Part shown: positions 58,578-64,000 of the stretch, in pieces
Layout of the letters: every line of letters starts with the position of its first letter
How positions within the stretch are numbered: the stretch's first letter is position 1
Source: Novosphingobium sp. SG751A
Lineage (GTDB): Bacteria; Pseudomonadota; Alphaproteobacteria; Sphingomonadales; Sphingomonadaceae
Assembly (NCBI RefSeq): GCF_013149295.1
Contig: NZ_JABGCB010000002.1
Span: 310,001 to 374,000, forward strand
Direction of reading: 5' to 3'
DNA length: 64,000 nt
Notes under the pieces: model-generated
Seen by the model: the letters and a program-made list of their open reading frames with translations, nothing else
Told to the model about the DNA's origin: nothing
Database searches by the model: none
Made by a program: the position numbers and the translations under genes

Positions 58578-59765
58578 CTATTGGGTGATGGGCTTGCTGC
58601 GGGCGCGTTCCTCGGGCGTGGGTTCGGCCACCATCACGCGGTTTCGACCCTCGGCCTTGGCGCGATAAAGCGCGCGGTCGGCAGCGCGCAGCGCGGCGCG
58701 CGAATCGGCAAAGGAAAATACATCGGCAATCCCGGCCGAAAAGGTCACCTTGCCGATGGGCATATCCGTGGCGCGGTTGACCATCCGCCGCTCGGCCAGA
58801 GCTGCGCGCGCATCGTCGAGCAGTTCCCATGCCTGATGCAGCGAACGTCCGCGCAGCAGCACGACAAATTCCTCGCCGCCGTGGCGGGCCACATGACAGC
58901 GATCATCGGAAATCCGGGTCAGCGCCGAGGCGACATTGCGCAAAACCCGGTCGCCTGCTTCATGGCCATGTTCGTCATTGATGCGCTTGAAATTGTCGAT
59001 ATCGCAAAAGGCCACCGCCAGTTGATCACCCGCATCGCGCGCGGCGGCAAATTCGCTGGTAAATCGGTGTTCAAACGCGCGCCGGTTGGGCAGGCCGGTC
59101 AGGTGGTCCTCTTCTGCGCTGCGGCGGGCCTGTTCAAGGCTGCGGCGCAGAGCGCGGGTTTCCAGCATCGAGCGCGCCATATCCTTTTCAAGACTGGCGG
59201 TGCGCTCCAGCATGGTGCGCGCGATCGAAACCAGTTCCTGCACCAGTTCGCCCGTCTCGACCGGGGCATTGGCGGGCTTCATCTCCTCCAGCCCATCGAC
59301 ATGGGCCGAAAGCGCGTCGCCATATTCGCTGGCCGCCGTCTTGGCGGCGGTGCTGGTGCGGTCAAAGGCCTCGATATTGGATTCGAGGCGGTTCATCAGC
59401 CGGTTAAGAAACTCGCTCTGATCGCCGCCATTTTCGCGCAGGATCAACTCGATCCATTCCAGCGTCAGGGGCTGGCGCGACTGGATGCGCTGGTCGATGC
59501 TGCGCGTCATCGAACCATCGCCGCCGTTCAGGTAATTATGCGCCACGCCCAGCGTGATCGGATTGATTTCCAGATCATGGGCCAGAAGAAAGTCTGCGAT
59601 ATCGGCAAGTAATTGCGTGCGCGCCAGACGTAGCGGATCAAGAACGCCCGAAGTATCGGCGGCCTGACCCCCTTGCGGCACATCCTCTTCGCGCCCGGCC
59701 CCGGTCAGCCAGCCAAGCAGACCCCGTGACGGGCGCTTTGAAAGATTCGGATCGTGCGAAGTCAT
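58578..59765 (-). CDS. GGDEF-domain diguanylate cyclase
   Basis: The C-terminal third is a GGDEF domain with the active loop RHGGEEF and DEDHLTGLPNRRAFEHRF-like start, so cyclic di-GMP synthesis is expected. The RxxD (RISD) lies eight rather than five residues before GGEEF, so the usual inhibitory site may be lost. The first 220 residues are a helical region with coiled-coil stretches and no membrane segment. The 395-residue protein resembles soluble sphingomonad diguanylate cyclases. Sensor input is unknown. Confidence 0.88.
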   Translation of the reverse strand: MTSHDPNLSKRPSRGLLGWLTGAGREEDVPQGGQAADTSGVLDPLRLARTQLLADIADFLLAHDLEINPITLGVAHNYLNGGDGSMTRSIDQRIQSRQPLTLEWIELILRENGGDQSEFLNRLMNRLESNIEAFDRTSTAAKTAASEYGDALSAHVDGLEEMKPANAPVETGELVQELVSIARTMLERTASLEKDMARSMLETRALRRSLEQARRSAEEDHLTGLPNRRAFEHRFTSEFAAARDAGDQLAVAFCDIDNFKRINDEHGHEAGDRVLRNVASALTRISDDRCHVARHGGEEFVVLLRGRSLHQAWELLDDARAALAERRMVNRATDMPIGKVTFSAGIADVFSFADSRAALRAADRALYRAKAEGRNRVMVAEPTPEERARSKPITQ

Positions 59766-59836
59766 CCCGGCCTTTTAGCGCAGGCCTATGGAAAGCCTGT
59801 TGCCACTTCGGACCGGATTTCTACGCAGATCGCGGC

Positions 59837-61588
59837 TTAATGCTTGGCCGGCCCAGACGCGTCGTGAAACACTGTAGCGCCGGGGGGCAATTTCGACCAG
59901 TCAGCGGGAGTTACACAGCAATAATTGCCGCTGCGATGGGCGATGCCTTGCAAAAAGGGCGGCAGCCGCTTGCAGCGCATCAGGATGCCATCGCTGTTCT
60001 GCGCAGCCAGATAGGCGACCGGATCATTGATCGAGCCGCGGAAATGGGGCGGCAGCACGGCCAGTTCGTGATCGGGCATCCGGCTCTGCATATAGGCGAA
60101 ATAGGTCACATCATCGAGCAGCAGATGGCGCGCCTCACGCGGCATGGGCAGGTTGCACTGACGCGCTGCGCCCATGATGTCCTTGTACGAGGCGTGGTAA
60201 CCAAACACCGGCACCGACCATGGATGCCAAGGCAACCAGTCGCGGCGCTGGGCATCGTCAATCAGGCGCGGACCGTAAAGCCCCGAGACCAGCACGATCG
60301 AGAGCAGCATCAGCGGCCCGATGGCCAGCGCCAATGTGCTGATCCAGCGGCGCAGGCCCTCCCAGCGGTGCGGGCTGGCCATGGCCAGAATGATCGCCAG
60401 CATCAGCAGCGGCAGGACAAAACTGGCCTCATAGACATTGCGGTCATACTGGCTGACGCACCAGATCGACACCGCGCCCAGCAGCATCAGCGCGATCACC
60501 GGCTCTGGCGGGATCACCTTTTCGCGCCACATGTTGCGCACACCGCCGATAAAGCTGATGATCGCGGCCAGCAAAGCGGCGGCCCAGATGATCGTCATGC
60601 CCCCGCGCCAGCCATTCATCTCGTCGCGGCTGACCATATTGAGCGGCAGCCATGAGGACATCGGATCGATGGCCGGGGCGGCGCGCTCGACGTAATTGTG
60701 CAATTTGTAGTTTTGCAGAACCTTGAGCACCAGATCCGTCTTGCTGATTGTGCCCAGATCGAGTTGTCCGGCAAGATTGTTGCGCGCATGTTGGGCCGCG
60801 ATGATCGGGTCGGCGGGGCATTGCACGCGGTTGACCCAATATTTCGCCGCGCTGCCTGTGGCCAGCAGCAGCAGCACGATGGCCACACCTCGCGCGAACA
60901 GGGCGCGTCGCCCGCGACTGGCAAAGATGATGCAGGCGGCAAAGGCAGGCACCACCAGCACGGCCTTGAAATGATAGGACATGGCGATGAGCGCCAGCGC
61001 CAGAATGGTCAGCGAGCGGCGCCATGCGGTGCCGGGGCTGGCCGTGGCATTGGTATAGGCGATGCCGTTGAACGGCGCGAACATATTGCCCGGTGATCGC
61101 CAGCCCGCGCTGGCAATCAGCACGGCGGCCGTAGCGGCGAGATAGATAGGCTGTTCCGGGCGGCTCCACACCAAGAGCAGCGGCATCACGCCAAGGCCCA
61201 TCAGCGCGGAGGCGATGATGGCCAGTATCTGACGCTCATCCAGTGTCCGCCCGATCTGTTTGACCAGACGCAGCACCATGACGATGAACACAATTGCATA
61301 GCCCACGCCCGAAACGCGCACGAACAGCGGATCGGGAAAGCGTGTGTTGAAAAAGGCCGAATACCACCGCACCGGCCACATGAAAAAGGGCGGTACGGCC
61401 AGCGTATTAGGCCCGCAATTTTCCGAATAGAGCTTGTCCAGCCCATCGAGCCACGCCCGTTCCTGAAGCCGCCAGCCAATTTCATCGGAATAGACCGGCA
61501 GCAGCATCCCCGCGACCAGCGCGATCAGCAATCCGGCCACCACCGCGCGGCGCAGATTGGGAAACATTCTGGTGTGATCAAGGGTCAT
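59837..61588 (-). CDS. Polytopic membrane protein, possible GT-C glycosyltransferase
   Basis: The 583-residue protein has about ten or more hydrophobic segments, then a soluble C-terminal part with several cysteines (YCCVTPADW). Just after the first helix is YSDEIGWR, an acidic pair where GT-C glycosyltransferases bind metal and lipid-linked sugar. Family placement is uncertain. It is a single gene between the GGDEF gene and gcrA, both on the same strand, with a hairpin upstream that belongs to gcrA. Confidence 0.6.
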   Translation of the reverse strand: MTLDHTRMFPNLRRAVVAGLLIALVAGMLLPVYSDEIGWRLQERAWLDGLDKLYSENCGPNTLAVPPFFMWPVRWYSAFFNTRFPDPLFVRVSGVGYAIVFIVMVLRLVKQIGRTLDERQILAIIASALMGLGVMPLLLVWSRPEQPIYLAATAAVLIASAGWRSPGNMFAPFNGIAYTNATASPGTAWRRSLTILALALIAMSYHFKAVLVVPAFAACIIFASRGRRALFARGVAIVLLLLATGSAAKYWVNRVQCPADPIIAAQHARNNLAGQLDLGTISKTDLVLKVLQNYKLHNYVERAAPAIDPMSSWLPLNMVSRDEMNGWRGGMTIIWAAALLAAIISFIGGVRNMWREKVIPPEPVIALMLLGAVSIWCVSQYDRNVYEASFVLPLLMLAIILAMASPHRWEGLRRWISTLALAIGPLMLLSIVLVSGLYGPRLIDDAQRRDWLPWHPWSVPVFGYHASYKDIMGAARQCNLPMPREARHLLLDDVTYFAYMQSRMPDHELAVLPPHFRGSINDPVAYLAAQNSDGILMRCKRLPPFLQGIAHRSGNYCCVTPADWSKLPPGATVFHDASGPAKH

Positions 61589-61640
61589 GAATTCAGCGCT
61601 TGCCCCGAAAATAGCGGATTTGATGTGGCCATATGCAACA

Positions 61641-61677
61641 GGGCGCGCAAGTGGCCGGTCATGCCACTTGCGCGCCC
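61641..61677 (-). terminator. Perfect hairpin after gcrA
   Basis: A 15-base stem (61641-61655 with 61663-61677, loop of seven) lies 19 bases past the gcrA stop. The following T-run is weak. Confidence 0.6.
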
Positions 61678-61695
61678 TGGCTGCTTAGCAAAAGT

Positions 61696-62397
61696 TTATC
61701 GCACGCGCGGATTGCCGAAGGGCAGCGGCGGCGGGGGGCGGCGATGGCCACGCGGCAATTGCGCCTGATAGGCGCGGCCGCAATGTTCGACACAATAAGG
61801 GAAACCGGGGTTCACCTTCTCGCCGCAGAAATGGAAGTCCGGTTCGCCCGGATGGCCCATCGGCCAGCGGCAGATACGGTCGTTCAGATCCAGCAGGCTG
61901 GTCTTGTCGGCAATATCGGCGCTGGGCTTGGCCGGCACAAGGCGGCGCGGCGGCGCGGGGGGAATCGGGGCCTGCTGTTCGCCGGGACCCTGACGCAGAA
62001 AGCCGCCGGGGCCGACCGAAACGATGCGCGGGGCAGGCGGGGCCGCAGGCGCATCGCCCGAAGGCGCGGCGGGCGCAGCGGCAACAGGCGCAGGCGGCGG
62101 AGCCACGGGCGCGGCAGGCGCCGGGCGCGGCGCGGGCGCGGCGGCGCGGGGCGCGGGCGCTTCGACCGGGGCGGGGCGCGGTGGGGGCGGCGCGGCCTGA
62201 ACCGGGGCAGGCGCGGCTTCCTCGTGGCGATCATTCGACTTGACCGGGCTGGGTCGGGCCTTGAGCCCGAGGCGATGCGCCTTGCCGATCACGGCATTGC
62301 GCGACACGCCGCCCAATTCCTCAGCGATCTGGCTGGCGGTGGCGCCGCCTTCCCACATGCGGGTCAGTTTGTCGATGCGTTCTTCGGTCCAGCTCAT
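61696..62397 (-). CDS. gcrA: GcrA family cell-cycle regulator, long-linker form
   Basis: GcrA controls cell-cycle genes in alphaproteobacteria by working with sigma-70 at methylated GANTC promoters. The N-terminal domain SWTEERIDKLTRMWEGG (2-18) and NAVIGKAHRLGL is the DNA-binding part. A proline-alanine linker runs from about 61 to 150. The C-terminal polymerase-binding part has C176, C191, C202 and C206. At 233 residues it is longer than Caulobacter GcrA. MSWTEER at 62397 is the chosen start, not 62505. Confidence 0.95.
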   Translation of the reverse strand: MSWTEERIDKLTRMWEGGATASQIAEELGGVSRNAVIGKAHRLGLKARPSPVKSNDRHEEAAPAPVQAAPPPPRPAPVEAPAPRAAAPAPRPAPAAPVAPPPAPVAAAPAAPSGDAPAAPPAPRIVSVGPGGFLRQGPGEQQAPIPPAPPRRLVPAKPSADIADKTSLLDLNDRICRWPMGHPGEPDFHFCGEKVNPGFPYCVEHCGRAYQAQLPRGHRRPPPPLPFGNPRVR

Positions 62398-62507
62398 GCG
62401 TGCCTTGCTGCCTTTTGTCTTGAAATCTTCCGCTCGCCCTATGTGGGGTGATTGAAAGCGCGGTGCAAGTCTTGCCAGCCCGCGCGCTACCCGATAGTCG
62501 GGCAAGC

Positions 62508-63401
62508 ATGGCCGATCAACCCCGCAATGCCGCCCAGACCGCCGCTATCACCCATGATTCGCCGGTTCGCCCCCGTTTAAGGCAATTTCCTGTGCAGGGA
62601 GAGCCGCTGATCCATGGCATCAACCGCCTGGGCTTGTGGACTCTCTATATGAAAGAGGTTCGCCGTTTCATCAAGGTGCAGACCCAGACGATCTGGGCGC
62701 CGGCGGTGACGACTCTGCTGTTTCTGGTGATATTCACGGTTGCTATGGGGCGCGGCGGGCGAATTGTGCTGGGGGTGAACTTTGCGACATTCGTGGCGCC
62801 GGGGCTGATCATGATGGGCATGATGAACAATGCGTTCCAGAATGCCTCGTTCAGCTTCCTTGCCGGCAAGATTCAGGGCACGATTGTCGATTTCCTGACC
62901 CCGCCTTTGACGGCGGCCGAATTGATGGCCGGGATGATTGCCGGGGCGATGACGCGCGGCATTCTGGTCGGGCTGGCGCTGGCAGGCGCGATGCTGCTGT
63001 GGCCGGGGGTGACGCTTTCGGTGGCGCACCCTTGGGCGGTGGTGTGGTTCGGGCTGATGGGCACGATGCTGCTCTCGCTGATCGGGCTGCTCTCTTCGGT
63101 CTGGGCGGAAAAGTTCGATCATAATGCTGCCGTCACCAATTTCGTGGTCCAGCCTCTGGCGCTGCTTTCGGGCACGTTTTATGTCATCGACAATCTGGCC
63201 CCGGCGTTTCAGTCGGTCAGCCGGGTCAACCCGTTCTTCTATGTGATTTCCGGTTTCCGCTTCGGTTTTCTGGGGCAAAGCGACATTGGCGCGACCAATC
63301 AGGCGGTGCTGCATGGTGCGCTGGGGCTGGCTGCGCTGAATGCGGTGATTGGCTTGGTGACCTATCAGGTGCTGAAATCGGGATGGAAGCTGAAGGGCTG
63401 A
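62508..63401 (+). CDS. ABC-2 type transporter permease
   Basis: The 297-residue protein has six membrane helices in the ABC-2 pattern (GLWTLYMKEVRRFIKVQTQTIW, then FATFVAPGLIMMGMMNNAF, and NPFFYVISGFRFGFLG at the end). Such proteins export polysaccharides, drugs or lipids. No ATPase gene is adjacent. An ATG at 62508 is chosen; the in-frame GTG at 62448 would add a low-complexity start. A terminator lies after it. It is divergent from gcrA, so the two may share a control region. Confidence 0.9.
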   Translation: MADQPRNAAQTAAITHDSPVRPRLRQFPVQGEPLIHGINRLGLWTLYMKEVRRFIKVQTQTIWAPAVTTLLFLVIFTVAMGRGGRIVLGVNFATFVAPGLIMMGMMNNAFQNASFSFLAGKIQGTIVDFLTPPLTAAELMAGMIAGAMTRGILVGLALAGAMLLWPGVTLSVAHPWAVVWFGLMGTMLLSLIGLLSSVWAEKFDHNAAVTNFVVQPLALLSGTFYVIDNLAPAFQSVSRVNPFFYVISGFRFGFLGQSDIGATNQAVLHGALGLAALNAVIGLVTYQVLKSGWKLKG

Positions 63402-63425
63402 TCCATCCCGTTAAGCAGGACATCA

Positions 63426-63462
63426 AAAAACCCGCCGGGGCGACCCTCGGCGGGTTTTTGTT
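63426..63462. terminator. Bidirectional terminator after the permease and hspQ
   Basis: AAAAACCCGCCG (63426-63437) pairs with CGGCGGGTTTTT (63448-63459). It has T-runs on both strands and lies between convergent genes. Confidence 0.9.
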
Positions 63463-63843
63463 TCAGTGGCTCAATCCGGCCCGCAACCTGTACCGTCCGC
63501 CATCGAAGGGTTCGAACACCTGCGGCAGGGCAGGGTGTTCGACCGGGTCGCCCTCGGTGTCGCGGATCAGGTTCTGCTGGCTGACATAGGCGATATAGCT
63601 GTCCTCCTCGCTTTCGGCAAAGAGGTGGTAATAGGGCTGATCGCGGTCGGGACGGGCTTCTTGCGGAATGGATTCGTACCATTCTTCGCTGTTGGCGAAC
63701 ACAGGATCGACATCGAACACCACACCGCGAAAATCATGGTCGCGGTGGCGTACAACATCGCCAATGGCAAAGCGGGCTCGTGCGGCGCGAGGTACGTCGA
63801 TCCGACGTCCGGCCTGGGGAGAGAAGAAGCTCGTTCTGTCCAT
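63463..63843 (-). CDS. hspQ: Heat shock protein HspQ (hemimethylated-DNA-binding YccV fold)
   Basis: HspQ is a specificity factor for Lon in enterobacteria and binds hemimethylated DNA. The 126-residue protein shows FAIGDVVRHRDHDFRGVVFDVDP, the WYESIPQEARPDRDQPYYHL core and YIAYVSQQNL. The ATG at 63841-63843 is preferred over an in-frame start at 63984 that adds an unlikely cysteine-rich stretch. It ends next to a shared terminator. Confidence 0.95.
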   Translation of the reverse strand: MDRTSFFSPQAGRRIDVPRAARARFAIGDVVRHRDHDFRGVVFDVDPVFANSEEWYESIPQEARPDRDQPYYHLFAESEEDSYIAYVSQQNLIRDTEGDPVEHPALPQVFEPFDGGRYRLRAGLSH

Positions 63844-64000
63844 GATGGGAAATATAGGCTTGTTGCAGCGCAAAACAAGGCACGCTTCAGAAAATCCACA
63901 ATCATGTGAAATTAGGGCTTGGCAAGGTATGATTCGTTGGCTAGAGGGCGGCTCCCGACCGGGACGAAGCCCTTGCGGTTTCATCCAAAACCTCTGCGGA

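Noticed and set aside
63844..64000. Upstream extension of hspQ
   Set aside because: The extension to 63984 has no likeness to HspQ, and MDRTSFF at 63843 is a normal start.

Overview
The window reads as chromosomal DNA of an alphaproteobacterium of the order Sphingomonadales, most like Novosphingobium or a close relative. The reasons are the high GC content, the GcrA cell-cycle regulator, the GAAC-N7-GAAC SOS box of alphaproteobacterial type, the DUF1467/RNase J/CoaX/BirA tail on the nuo operon, and the trp-moa-lexA-comEC-gltX-gltA order. The genus is inferred. No phage, insertion sequence, CRISPR array, rRNA or tRNA was seen. Almost everything is conserved core genome.

Layout. (1) 1-15452, + strand: the distal complex I operon (nuoE to nuoN, with an NTF2-like gene before nuoE), then birA, coaX, an RNase J gene with no ordinary start codon, and a DUF1467 gene. 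(2) 15449-21841: a poorly characterised block holding a TipN-like coiled-coil membrane protein (-), an Hpt-like protein without its histidine, a transferase-like membrane protein, an unknown helical protein, and a histidine kinase without its phospho-acceptor histidine. (3) 21853-22057: a structured intergenic repeat, with a second copy at 40078-40283. (4) 22162-36734: gltA, gltX, comEC, lexA, moeA, moaC, a NUDIX gene, an amber-interrupted secreted-protein gene, trpC-trpD-trpG-trpE and ppiD. (5) 37021-40057: tpiA, secG, pyrG. (6) 40290-45906: DUF454 and sufE behind an expanded phage-shock operon (pspA, pspB, pspC and four more small PspB-like genes) with a sigma-54 promoter, divergent pspF, then an orphan ParA-type ATPase. 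(7) 46062-58469: the transcription/translation operon rimP-nusA-ylxR-infB, interrupted by two opposed RcnB-like genes, then rbfA-tdk-M50 protease-truB-rpsO and pnp. (8) 58578-63843: a diguanylate cyclase, a large membrane protein, gcrA, an ABC-2 permease and hspQ.

Working together: complex I feeds respiration. The psp operon with PspF is an inner-membrane stress module. LexA probably represses itself through the upstream box. The trp genes, downstream of ppiD, form one coupled unit with overlapping stops and starts. The rimP-to-pnp series builds ribosomes and turns over RNA.

Stretches over 300 bases without a gene are 21842-22161 (repeat plus gltA terminator) and 43643-44058 (pspA leader, sigma-54 promoter and pspF upstream region). 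Shorter gaps at 36735-37020 and 55882-56162 hold a possible tpiA promoter and the rpsO terminator. In 63844-64000 I see nothing I can name.

The most promising leads are the histidine-less signalling block at 15449-21841, the covarying structured repeat pair, the PspB family expansion, and the apparent ATA start of RNase J.
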